From assembly GCA_964370075.1 (NCBI GenBank), contig CAYJHC010000047.1, positions 1-14,874 on the forward strand: a stretch of DNA of 14,874 nucleotides, given 5' to 3'. The notes beneath the pieces are model-generated. The model searched no databases, was not told where the DNA came from, and worked only from the letters and a program-made list of their open reading frames with translations. The position numbers were made by a program, and so were the translations under genes. Source of the DNA: CAYJHC01 sp964370075. Its GTDB lineage: Bacteria; Bacillota; Clostridia; Peptostreptococcales; Anaerovoracaceae. This document shows, piece by piece, positions 8,101-14,874 of this stretch; the stretch's first letter is position 1; each line of letters starts with the position of its first letter.

Positions 8101-9324
8101 CTACTTAGTTTCTTCTGGAGCCTCCGGCTCTTCAGCCATCTTTTCTTCAGTACTTTCTTCTTCAATAACTTCCTCAACCTCTGTCAATCCACTTTCTGCA
8201 AAGGTTTCATTCTCATTTAGTAGTATCTCCTCAGTTTTCTCTAGCTCTTCCGTTTCTTCCATTTGGTCTAACATTTCTTCATATTGACTTCTGCTTTTTA
8301 TATCCAATTTCCAACCTGACAGCTTAGCTGCAAGCCTAACATTTTGCCCAGATTTTCCTATAGCTAATGAAAGTTGCATATCTGGCACCACTACAGTAGC
8401 TACCTTGTCGTCTTCAATAATAACTTCCTCAACAGTCGCAGGATTTAATACATTTGAAATCAATTCTACAGGATCTTCACTCCAATTAATAACATCTATT
8501 TTTTCCCCAAATAACTCTTCGGTTATTCTTTCTACTCTGTTACCCTTTGCACCAACACAAGCTCCAATAGCATCAATATTCTCGTCATTTGTCCATACTG
8601 CCATCTTGGTTCTTGAACCTTGTTCTCTCGCAATGCTTATAATTTCAACAATTCCATCTTCAATTTCAGGAACCTCAACTTCAAAAAGTCCCTTAACTAA
8701 ATTAGGATGACTTCTAGAGACAAAAATCTGTGGCCCCTTAGTTGTCTTTCTTACATCAACAACATAAACTTTAATCAAGTCTCCAACTCTAAATCTTTCT
8801 CCATTTACTTGTTCTCTTAGTGGAAGTAATCCTTCTGTTTTATCAACAGCAATAAAAATCGTATCATTACTAATTCTTTGAACCTGCCCCATTACTATAG
8901 AGCCTTGTTTCTCAATAAAATTATCATAAATGATATTTCTTTCCATTTCTCTAATTTTTTGAACAACCAACTGCTTAGCAGTTTGAGCAGCAATTCTAGA
9001 AAAGTCTTCTGTTTTTAGGTGGTACTCAATAATGTCGCCTATTTCATAGCTCTCATGAAGCTCTCTTGCTTCTTCTAGAGACACCTCAACATTTTCATCT
9101 AATACTTCTTCCACAACATATTTTCTTTTGAAAATAACAACGTTTCCAGTATCTTTATCAAATCTTACAGCGATATCTTGCTCTTTGTTATAATTCTTTT
9201 TGTATGAAGATGAAAGTGCTGCTTCCAAAGCTTCAATAATGCCTTCTTTCGAAATACCTTTTTCTTCTTCCAATTGAGTAAGTGCGTCTAAGAAATTCAC
9301 GCCTAATTCCTCTTTCTTTTTCAT
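8101..9324 (-). CDS. nusA: Transcription termination/antitermination factor NusA
   Basis: Binds RNA polymerase and nascent RNA, and controls pausing, intrinsic termination and antitermination. 407 aa. Residues 1-130 are the NusA N-terminal RNAP-binding domain (FLDALTQLEEEKGISK), about 137-203 an S1 domain (GSIVMGQVQR to GPQIFVSRS), and about 205-345 the KH1-KH2 pair with GACVGAKGNRV (254-264) and AIGKSGQNVRLA (321-332). As in other Firmicutes there are no AR repeats; instead residues 349-407 form a very acidic, Glu-rich tail, probably disordered. The ATG at 9324 has AGGAGG (9335-9330) 5 nt upstream; the rimP TAG overlaps this SD (TAGGAGG), so translation is coupled to rimP. Confidence 0.97.
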   Translation of the reverse strand: MKKKEELGVNFLDALTQLEEEKGISKEGIIEALEAALSSSYKKNYNKEQDIAVRFDKDTGNVVIFKRKYVVEEVLDENVEVSLEEARELHESYEIGDIIEYHLKTEDFSRIAAQTAKQLVVQKIREMERNIIYDNFIEKQGSIVMGQVQRISNDTIFIAVDKTEGLLPLREQVNGERFRVGDLIKVYVVDVRKTTKGPQIFVSRSHPNLVKGLFEVEVPEIEDGIVEIISIAREQGSRTKMAVWTNDENIDAIGACVGAKGNRVERITEELFGEKIDVINWSEDPVELISNVLNPATVEEVIIEDDKVATVVVPDMQLSLAIGKSGQNVRLAAKLSGWKLDIKSRSQYEEMLDQMEETEELEKTEEILLNENETFAESGLTEVEEVIEEESTEEKMAEEPEAPEETK

Positions 9325-9333
9325 TTTTCCCTC

Positions 9334-9801
9334 CTAAAAAACTATTGCTAATTTGCATTTTGCCACTTGGCTCATTTTTATTTCAACTACTTTTTCGTCT
9401 TTTTCTATTCTGATTGAATCTGCATCTGCATTTATAAGTTTGCCTTCAATCTTTTTATTATTTTCTATTGCTTCATACAATTTTATTTCTACCATATGCC
9501 CAATAAATCTTTGGTAATGTTCTAATGTAAAAAGTTCTCTATCAATTCCCGGAGACGAAACTTCCAAATAATAATTTTGAGTTATTGGATCATCTTCATC
9601 TAAAGTCTGGCTGACAAACCTGCTAACCTTTTCACAATCATCCATTGATATTCCTTCACCATCTACCCTATCAATGTAGACTCTTAGGAACCAGTCTTTA
9701 CCCTCTTTCGCAAACTCCACATTGTAAAGTTCATATCCTTCTTCTTGCAAAAATTTTTTTGAAACTCTCTGCAAGTAATCTTTAATCTTCTCTTTCGCCA
9801 T
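9334..9801 (-). CDS. rimP: Ribosome maturation factor RimP
   Basis: Needed for assembly of the 3' domain of the 30S subunit. 155 aa with the start chosen here. Signature YYLEVSSPGIDREL and the preceding segment DDCEKVSRFVSQTLDED are typical, with a C-terminal SH3-like domain (MVEIKLYE to KCKLAIVF). A longer reading from an upstream ATG-type codon at 9840 is possible, but that codon lies in the loop-proximal part of a hairpin and has no SD. The ATG at 9801 is preceded by AAGGAAG and gives the usual start MAKEKIKDYL. First gene of the nusA-infB operon. Confidence 0.94.
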   Translation of the reverse strand: MAKEKIKDYLQRVSKKFLQEEGYELYNVEFAKEGKDWFLRVYIDRVDGEGISMDDCEKVSRFVSQTLDEDDPITQNYYLEVSSPGIDRELFTLEHYQRFIGHMVEIKLYEAIENNKKIEGKLINADADSIRIEKDEKVVEIKMSQVAKCKLAIVF

Positions 9802-9813
9802 ATTTTCTTCCTT

Positions 9814-9845
9814 AAAAAACATAAAAGAGTGGTCACCCACTCTTT
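9814..9845 (-). terminator. Hairpin with U-runs in the rimP leader: candidate attenuator
   Basis: On the minus strand, AAAGAGTGG (9845-9837) pairs perfectly with CCACTCTTT (9832-9824) around a GTGA tetraloop (GNRA type), followed by TATG and TTTTTT (9819-9814). It lies between the candidate promoter and the rimP SD, about 16 nt into the predicted transcript. This has the form of an intrinsic terminator placed in the leader, so it could attenuate the whole operon; NusA, encoded by the second gene, is a plausible effector. The second T-run is separated from the stem by ATG-like bases, so termination strength is uncertain. Confidence 0.65.
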
Positions 9846-9867
9846 AGTAATATCTCTATACTCTAAA

Positions 9868-9896
9868 AGAATATCATATTTCCCCACAAAGTGCAA
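9868..9896 (-). promoter_or_regulatory. Candidate promoter of the rimP-nusA-infB operon
   Basis: Minus strand TTGCAC (9896-9891), 17-nt spacer, TATTCT (9873-9868); transcription would start near 9861. Both boxes are imperfect but spacing is ideal and the site sits just ahead of the leader hairpin. The stretch 9897-10070, up to the EamA gene, holds no gene that I can support and no strong terminator; only a weak A/T-rich stem (ATAATC/GATTAT, 9955-9969) is seen. Confidence 0.45.
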
Positions 9897-10070
9897 TAGT
9901 TTTTCAAATATTTCACCTACTTTCCCCTTTATTTCAAGAATAAGAATTGCTGAAATAATCAAAGATTATGAATATGAAGATTCCTCTCGAAATATATGCG
10001 GAAAAACAAAATTTAACTGTAGTGTATTCTGATATAACCATTTATTTAAGTTCACTCTCTTCTTGAAAAA

Positions 10071-10955
10071 CTAGCCTTTCTTAAACTTATATTTCAACTT
10101 AGAAAAATCCAGTTCCATTACAAACAAGCATGATAGCAGTATAGCGGCCCCTATATACGCTCTAATGGTTAATATTTCTCCCGCAAAAACAAATGCAGCT
10201 ACCCCTGCAAAAACAGGTTCTGTAGAAAATATAACCCCAACTCTAACAGGCGTAGTATATTTTTGAGCCACGCTTTGGGCTATAAATGATACCCCTGTGC
10301 AGAAAATTGCCAAAAATACTATAGACCCCAATACCGAAGGGCTAGTTGGCATTGCAAGATCACCTAAAAAAATTGTGATAACCAAAAAATAAAATCCGGT
10401 AAATCCTAGTTGCATAACCCCTAAGTGATAAGGATTTATCTTTGGGTTTTTTACAGCAGTATCCACTGTCAATATCATAATGGCATAACACAATGAAGCT
10501 CCAATAGCTAGTAAATCTCCAGAGGCAACTGTGAATTCATCTGTTATACTCAGCAAAGCTATTCCAATTAGAGCCATAACCACTACTACCTTCATTTGCA
10601 TTGTAAGTTTTGTCTTTTTAAATACTCTCCCCAAAAGCGGTGTAAAAACAACTGCAAGTGCGCATAGAAATCCAGTATTAGATAAACTGGTGTATAATAC
10701 TGCTGTAGTAGCACCAATATATACTCCAGATAAAGCTAAACCAATTATAGCTGCCATTATAACTGTTTCTTTTGTAAGGCCCGTTAGCCATTTAAAGGAA
10801 AAAACAACAGCCAAAAAAAACGCACCTAAAAATCTATATGTGTTCAACATAAAAGCACTTACTTCTGTCAAGCTAACATCCATTAAAAAGTATGACATTC
10901 CCCATAACAACGAAACCAATAAGAGGCTTAAGTCTGCTCGAAGTTGTGTATTCAT
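10071..10955 (-). CDS. EamA/DMT-superfamily transporter
   Basis: A 294-residue integral membrane protein made of two EamA repeats (about 8-138 and 147-286), with about ten hydrophobic helices. The start LLLVSLLWGMSYFLMDVSL and the first-repeat end ALAVVFTPLLGRVF followed by LIGIALLS, and in the second repeat VGVIFSTEPVFAGVAAFVFAGE, are the typical EamA pattern. Such proteins export or exchange metabolites such as amino acids; the substrate cannot be predicted. The ATG at 10955 follows GGAG with about 6 nt spacing and lies 27 nt after the holA stop, so it is probably co-transcribed with comEC and holA. The C-terminus ends in a lysine-rich tail (KLKYKFKKG), which agrees with a cytoplasmic end. 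Confidence 0.92.
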   Translation of the reverse strand: MNTQLRADLSLLLVSLLWGMSYFLMDVSLTEVSAFMLNTYRFLGAFFLAVVFSFKWLTGLTKETVIMAAIIGLALSGVYIGATTAVLYTSLSNTGFLCALAVVFTPLLGRVFKKTKLTMQMKVVVVMALIGIALLSITDEFTVASGDLLAIGASLCYAIMILTVDTAVKNPKINPYHLGVMQLGFTGFYFLVITIFLGDLAMPTSPSVLGSIVFLAIFCTGVSFIAQSVAQKYTTPVRVGVIFSTEPVFAGVAAFVFAGEILTIRAYIGAAILLSCLFVMELDFSKLKYKFKKG

Positions 10956-10982
10956 TTTTTCTCCAATCTGCTCAGTTCTAGC

Positions 10983-12032
10983 CTATGCCATAGCAATAAA
11001 CATTTCTAAGGCATAGTTTGCATCAATCTTCCCTGATTTAATGTTATAGTTGCATGAATATATTTGTTTAAGCATTTTTTTTAATCTTTCTTTCGAAAAT
11101 CCATCCACAAACCGATATGCCTTTTGAATAGGGTATTTATTCTTTTTCAAAACCTTTACCATTTGGTCAATTGAAGCCCTTTCTTCTTTCATTTCTTTTA
11201 CCATCAAAAGTAGTTCTACCTGATATGCAATTGAAGCAATTAGCCTAAAAGCATTTTCTCCCGACAAAATAATATCTCTCGCTCTCCTAAAAGCCTCTTC
11301 TTTATTCCCGATACTAATTGTGTCCAATAATGCAAAAGAATTATTTTCAAGCGATTCAGATAAAACTTCTAGAATTTCTTCTTTCTTTACTGACCCTTGC
11401 CCAATGTCTACTATCTTATTTATATCATTTATTAGATTATACAATGTATAGTCACTATCTTTATTAAGATAATTACTCTCATTAATTAAAAACTCCACTC
11501 CGCCGTTTGAAATTTCTCTATCTGATTCATTAAATCTCTGCCCTATGAAATTTTTCAAGGTGCTCCTATCTAATTCATTAAATTTAAATACTTCTCCATT
11601 TTTTTCTATATATTTAAATATTTTTTTATCATATATTTTTTTTTCATCATCTGTTTTTGAATCCACTTCGAGCACAAAGACCACTATAGTCTCCTTCCCT
11701 ATTGCGCCAAGTATTCTTTCAATTTCTTCTTCGCTTTTCTGACTTTCTTTACTTTGAAGATAATTTCTAACTATAATCAACCGCTGTTTAGAAAACATAG
11801 AAACAGTTTGAGAAATATCAACAATCATCTCTATCTCTTTATCTAAGCAATCAACTTCCGAAATATCCAAAGCAGCAAAAGGAAGTTCAATGTATTTTTT
11901 TTTCAATAAGTCGAGAGCCCATTTAATCAAGTACCCTTCCTTCCCCGAGACAGCCATTAACTGTGCTGAATTTTCTTCATTCATAAACTTTTGAAATAAT
12001 ATATATCCATGTTCTTCATTACTATACGCCAT
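10983..12032 (-). CDS. holA: DNA polymerase III delta subunit
   Basis: Subunit of the clamp loader that opens the beta sliding clamp. 349 aa, the family size. Recognised by the N-terminal AAA-like domain (VSGKEGYLIKWALDLLKKKY, SMFSKQRLIIVRNYL, ETIVVFVLEVDSKTDD) and the C-terminal collar domain (NSFALLDTISIGNKEEAF, ENAFRLIASIAYQVELLLMVK, KKNKYPIQKAYRF). The ATG at 12032 overlaps the comEC 3' end by 11 nt, and GGAGAGGTG lies upstream, inside comEC. The extra 25 residues before MAVSGKEG are a little longer than usual; the internal Met17 has no SD. Position after comEC is the standard Firmicute arrangement. Confidence 0.94.
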   Translation of the reverse strand: MAYSNEEHGYILFQKFMNEENSAQLMAVSGKEGYLIKWALDLLKKKYIELPFAALDISEVDCLDKEIEMIVDISQTVSMFSKQRLIIVRNYLQSKESQKSEEEIERILGAIGKETIVVFVLEVDSKTDDEKKIYDKKIFKYIEKNGEVFKFNELDRSTLKNFIGQRFNESDREISNGGVEFLINESNYLNKDSDYTLYNLINDINKIVDIGQGSVKKEEILEVLSESLENNSFALLDTISIGNKEEAFRRARDIILSGENAFRLIASIAYQVELLLMVKEMKEERASIDQMVKVLKKNKYPIQKAYRFVDGFSKERLKKMLKQIYSCNYNIKSGKIDANYALEMFIAMA

Positions 12033-14592
12033 TAGTTACTAACACCTCTCCATTATTATAAAAGCTAATCGCTCCATCTTCATCATTCCTATAAACAATT
12101 ATACCTTTTTTTAGACATAATTCAATAACCCTATCAGCAGGATGACCATAGCCATTTTCCCCAACCTGTATAACTGCAATCCTAGGGTTCACTTTTTCTA
12201 CGAAAGGTTCTGATGTACCAGTTTTACTTCCATGATGTGGAATTTTAAGAATATGGCTTTTTATATCATGCTCAGCAATTAAGATTTTTTCCATATCCTC
12301 ATCTATATCTCCAGTCAACAGCATTCTTTCTCCTTCATAGTCAAACATTGTAATTAAGCTATTATTATTTTCATTTTCTGATAGACTTCCAGCAGGTGGT
12401 CCAAGAACCTTAAAATTCAATCCCTTTTCTATATCAATCTTATCTCCCTCTGACAAATAAATCACTTCAGTATTTTCATTTATTTTTTTATAACTTTCAT
12501 TCCCCTTGTCTACCTCCTCATAAACTGCTACTTTCTCAATCACACCCTCTTCTGCTAAGGAAACTATTCCACCTACATGGTCAGTATCTAAATGCGACAC
12601 AATAGCAAGGTCAATTTTTCCCACACCATTTTTCAAAAGATATGGAAGAACCGTTTTTCGTCCCACATCATAATTTAAAGATCCACCTCCATCAATTAAA
12701 ATATTTTTTCCTGACGGAGATTTAATATGTATACAATCGCCTTGTCCCACATCTACAAACACGTATTTTATATCTTTGTAATTATCCGTCATTGCATTGC
12801 CAATAAAAAAGCTAATCAATAGAAACCCTACCATTAGAGCTACAAGCTTTTTATACTCTTTTCTCACTCTTCGAATCAATCCCCATTCACAGAAGAAAAG
12901 AAATGTAGTTAAGTAGAAAAAAATCACAGCCCACAGCGGAGGACTAACTAACGTAATAGAAGTAATTCCTTCTACATAGAGAATTTCATTTACCTCTATC
13001 ATAGCTTTACCTACCACTTCTAGAAACGCTGAAATTATAGCAAATAGTTGATAACTAAGCATTGAGGCGATAAAACAAATCATTCCTAGTGGAACTCCAA
13101 CAGATGCTAGAAAGACAATGGGAATATTAGCAATAATTGAAATTAATGAAACATAATTGAATGTATATGCAACAAAAGGAATCATAGACAATTGAAGGAA
13201 AACAACTGGAGCCATAGCGTCAATCCATCTATCCTTTTCTCTTCTCTTTCCAAGTTCAATAAACAAAGAAAGTAATGTTGTTGCCCCAAAAGACAGTTGG
13301 AAGCCTAACGAAAACAGTTCCAGCGGGTTAACGAATAAAATTATCAGACCTGAAAAAGCTGTCGCTGTAAGCATGTCATATCTATAAAATCGGATAGAAG
13401 CAAAAACATGAATGCCTATCATTACTATCGCCCTAACTACAGATGGGGTAAAGTCAGCTAAATAACCATAAGAAATTAATGCCATAAAAATAATTACACA
13501 AGTAGATTTTTTCCTTACACTACCGAAGACGAGGACACAAAACCCATAAATCATGGAAATATGAAGTCCGCTTACAGCTAATATATGAATTACACCATTT
13601 TCTTGAAATTTTTCAAGGCTTTCCTCATCAATACCGTTTTTATCCCCAAAAAGCAGCGCCCTTATTATACCCGCTTCTTCAGTTCCAACTCTATTTTCTA
13701 ACATTAAGAGAAAATCATTTTTTTTCTCATAAAGAAATCCTCTAATGCCACTGGCATCATTTAGAATAATAATGTCACTTGCGCTATCCACTTCCATTAT
13801 AGCCGATATTCCTTCTGTCTTAAGATAAAGGGCATAATTAAATGTATTTGGATTTCGCTTCCCAGTAGGAAGTTCTATTTTGCCAATAACTTTAATATTT
13901 TTTCCTACCATTTTTTCCGGGTTTGAAATATTGCTATATGTATTTACTAACACTTTTCCATTAACAAAGCTACTTTCCGGGCTTGTTTCAATTACCTTTA
14001 ATATAAATTGATATCTTGTAACAGTTTCATATTCTTTTATATCAAGGGTTTGAACTTCTCCTATTATTGCAACTTTCAAATCTGAAATATCTTCAATTTG
14101 CTTTTGGGAAATCGACAGTTTTTCATCTGCAATAAAATAAAATGCTACTCCCAAAATAAAGAAAAGAATTATTATTATAATGTATTTTTGTGGACTCCTT
14201 GTTTTCGAAATCTTATGTTCAAAAGAGCTAACGAAATTATGGTCACATTCAAAAGGACTAAACTTTTTCGTGCTAGAAAAACCTCTTTTTTCTTTTTTAT
14301 TAAAGTAACCATTATTACATTGGCTGCCGTAATTATAAGATTTGCAATTACACCTAGCCTCCCCTGCTTTAGGAAAATTCCTTTCTATAAAATAGGAACG
14401 TGTAGTCCTATTCCAATTATAAAACTTCCTAATAATTTTATGAACAGCAATAGTCACCGCTAACAAAATTCCAATTATGCCAACAATTTTAAGATAACCA
14501 AAAAAATCACTTATGCCGTTTTTATTAAGTATGTACCCAATCCAAACTCCAGCTATATAGCCGGCTACAATTCCTACCAACGGTCGTCTCAT
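12022..14592 (-). CDS. comEC: ComEC/Rec2-family DNA internalization protein
   Basis: Membrane channel for single-stranded DNA uptake in natural transformation. 856 aa. Membrane helices at about 5-22, 33-52 and 136-155, then an extracytoplasmic OB-like DUF4131 domain (about 165-275), the Competence membrane domain (about 303-600, with ILAVSGLHIS at 337-346) and a C-terminal metallo-beta-lactamase domain: FVDVGQGD (612-619), HLDTDH (667-672), TGDID (760-764), PHHGS (785-789). All metal-binding motifs appear intact. Start ATG 14592 has AGGAG 5 nt upstream. Odd feature: between helices 2 and 3 there is a polar, Cys-rich segment of about 75 residues (61-135; C81, C83, C92, C116), much longer than the short loop usual here; see findings. 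A competence role is inferred; no other com genes are in the window. Confidence 0.93.
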   Translation of the reverse strand: MRRPLVGIVAGYIAGVWIGYILNKNGISDFFGYLKIVGIIGILLAVTIAVHKIIRKFYNWNRTTRSYFIERNFPKAGEARCNCKSYNYGSQCNNGYFNKKEKRGFSSTKKFSPFECDHNFVSSFEHKISKTRSPQKYIIIIILFFILGVAFYFIADEKLSISQKQIEDISDLKVAIIGEVQTLDIKEYETVTRYQFILKVIETSPESSFVNGKVLVNTYSNISNPEKMVGKNIKVIGKIELPTGKRNPNTFNYALYLKTEGISAIMEVDSASDIIILNDASGIRGFLYEKKNDFLLMLENRVGTEEAGIIRALLFGDKNGIDEESLEKFQENGVIHILAVSGLHISMIYGFCVLVFGSVRKKSTCVIIFMALISYGYLADFTPSVVRAIVMIGIHVFASIRFYRYDMLTATAFSGLIILFVNPLELFSLGFQLSFGATTLLSLFIELGKRREKDRWIDAMAPVVFLQLSMIPFVAYTFNYVSLISIIANIPIVFLASVGVPLGMICFIASMLSYQLFAIISAFLEVVGKAMIEVNEILYVEGITSITLVSPPLWAVIFFYLTTFLFFCEWGLIRRVRKEYKKLVALMVGFLLISFFIGNAMTDNYKDIKYVFVDVGQGDCIHIKSPSGKNILIDGGGSLNYDVGRKTVLPYLLKNGVGKIDLAIVSHLDTDHVGGIVSLAEEGVIEKVAVYEEVDKGNESYKKINENTEVIYLSEGDKIDIEKGLNFKVLGPPAGSLSENENNNSLITMFDYEGERMLLTGDIDEDMEKILIAEHDIKSHILKIPHHGSKTGTSEPFVEKVNPRIAVIQVGENGYGHPADRVIELCLKKGIIVYRNDEDGAISFYNNGEVLVTNGV

Positions 14593-14598
14593 AACTAC

Positions 14599-14620
14599 TC
14601 CTAAACTGGGGGCTTTAGGA
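14599..14620 (-). promoter_or_regulatory. Hairpin overlapping the comEC ribosome-binding site
   Basis: In the comEC leader, TCCTAAA (minus strand 14620-14614) can pair with TTTAGGA (14605-14599) around the 8-nt loop GCCCCCAG. The SD AGGAG spans 14602-14598, so four of its five bases would be in the stem and the initiation site could be masked. The stem is short (7 bp), so any effect would depend on temperature, a ligand or upstream folding. Confidence 0.4.
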
Positions 14621-14706
14621 AATATTTTTTGATTTTATATTGCTTTTATTAGTATTTCTGTTATACTCTTAAAAGATTCAAAAGAAAAACCACAGCAAAA
14701 TTTCAC

Positions 14707-14732
14707 TGGTAATTTTTACCATATTATACCAT
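14707..14732. promoter_or_regulatory. Operator-like TGGTA/TACCA half-sites at the comEC promoter
   Basis: Plus-strand TGGTAA (14707-14712) and TTACCA (14716-14721) form a perfect inverted repeat with a 3-nt centre. A further TACCAT at 14727-14732 repeats TACCAT at 14717-14722 exactly 10 bp on. The three half-sites thus stand one helical turn apart over the comEC -10 box and predicted start site. The arrangement suits a repressor site; the binding protein is unknown. Confidence 0.4.
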
Positions 14733-14750
14733 AAAAAAAATATTAGTAAA
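14723..14750 (-). promoter_or_regulatory. Candidate extended -10 promoter for comEC-holA-eamA
   Basis: Minus strand TTTACT (14750-14745), 16-nt spacer ending in TGG, then a consensus TATAAT (14728-14723). Transcription would start near 14716, leaving a leader of about 124 nt. A second, weaker -10-like TATAAC lies at 14665-14660 without a clear -35. Confidence 0.55.
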
Positions 14751-14764
14751 ATTGTTTTTTTCTC

Positions 14765-14794
14765 TTGACACACTACATTTTGTTGTAGTATAAT
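14765..14794 (+). promoter_or_regulatory. Consensus sigma-A promoter of the tRNA-Asn transcript
   Basis: Both boxes match consensus exactly: TTGACA (14765-14770) and TATAAT (14789-14794), with an 18-nt spacer. Transcription would start near 14801, about 23 nt before the mature tRNA 5' end. A perfect inverted repeat, ACTACA-N6-TGTAGT (14772-14789), fills the spacer. Confidence 0.88.
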
Positions 14795-14823
14795 AACTAT
14801 TGTCGCTAATGACATACTTACGT

Positions 14824-14874
<51 letters not shown>

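Noticed and set aside
9802..9840. Longer rimP start 13 codons upstream
   Set aside because: Start codon lies within the hairpin and lacks an SD; the ATG at 9801 has AAGGAAG and the family-typical N-terminus.
9955..9969. ATAATC-AAA-GATTAT stem as terminator of comEC-holA-eamA
   Set aside because: Six A/T-rich pairs with a 3-nt loop and no following U-run; too weak to call a terminator.
9829..10032. Short plus-strand frame in the rimP-eamA intergenic region
   Set aside because: It begins at a GTG inside the leader hairpin, has no SD and overlaps the candidate rimP promoter; no recognisable product.
10531..11016. 161-codon plus-strand frame opposite the EamA gene and the holA end
   Set aside because: Shadow of well-supported minus-strand genes, with no SD or family resemblance.
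14178..14312. Independent small membrane-protein gene in the +1 frame within comEC (ATG in the first hydrophobic stretch, about 45 aa)
   Set aside because: No SD precedes the ATG, and it would cut through a hydrophobic segment; better treated as a possible frameshift or composition effect, reported as a finding.

Overview
The window reads as a piece of a low-GC Firmicute chromosome, most likely a member of the Clostridia. The grounds are the A/T-rich sequence, the purine-rich Shine-Dalgarno (SD) sites, the gene order rimP-nusA-ylxR-ylxQ-infB-rbfA-nrnA-truB-ribF, and an IF2 with a very long repeat-rich N-terminal region. No species can be named from the sequence alone. Every protein gene lies on the minus strand; only a tRNA-Asn at the right edge, cut by the window, lies on the plus strand. 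Transcription of the protein genes therefore runs from right to left.

Right block (about 9970-14874): comEC (DNA-uptake channel), holA (DNA polymerase III delta subunit) and a two-domain EamA/DMT-type transporter form a tight cluster, with an 11-nt overlap and a 27-nt gap. The cluster is read away from a divergent promoter region shared with tRNA-Asn. That region holds a consensus TTGACA/TATAAT promoter for the tRNA, an extended -10 promoter for comEC, TACCA/TGGTA half-sites spaced 10 bp apart, and a hairpin that would cover the comEC SD.

Middle and left block (1173-9900): this is the conserved translation/transcription operon. rimP (30S maturation), nusA (elongation/termination factor), ylxR and ylxQ (small RNA-binding proteins), infB (IF2), rbfA (30S maturation), nrnA (DHH nanoRNase/pAp phosphatase), truB (tRNA psi55 synthase) and ribF (FMN/FAD synthesis) are packed with overlaps and gaps of mostly under 50 nt. 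Several genes appear translationally coupled: a stop codon inside the next SD (rimP/nusA, rbfA/nrnA), ATGA (ylxQ/infB) and TAATG (nrnA/truB). A candidate promoter and a 9-bp GUGA-loop hairpin followed by U-runs lie ahead of rimP, suggesting attenuation of the whole operon.

Left edge (1-1052): the N-terminal 350 residues of a FIST-domain sensory protein with its own likely promoter; its C-terminal part lies outside the window.

The assembly has a 100-N gap inside infB, in an Arg-Pro repeat region. The reading frames on the two sides fit together if the true gap length is a multiple of three. The longest stretches without a gene are 9802-10070 and 14593-14823, both under 300 nt and described below. 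I see no IS element, prophage, CRISPR array, toxin-antitoxin pair or defence system. The region is mostly housekeeping; the observations most worth a second look are regulatory (rimP leader, comEC/tRNA divergent region) and an anomalous Cys-rich segment in ComEC whose +1 frame reads like two membrane helices.
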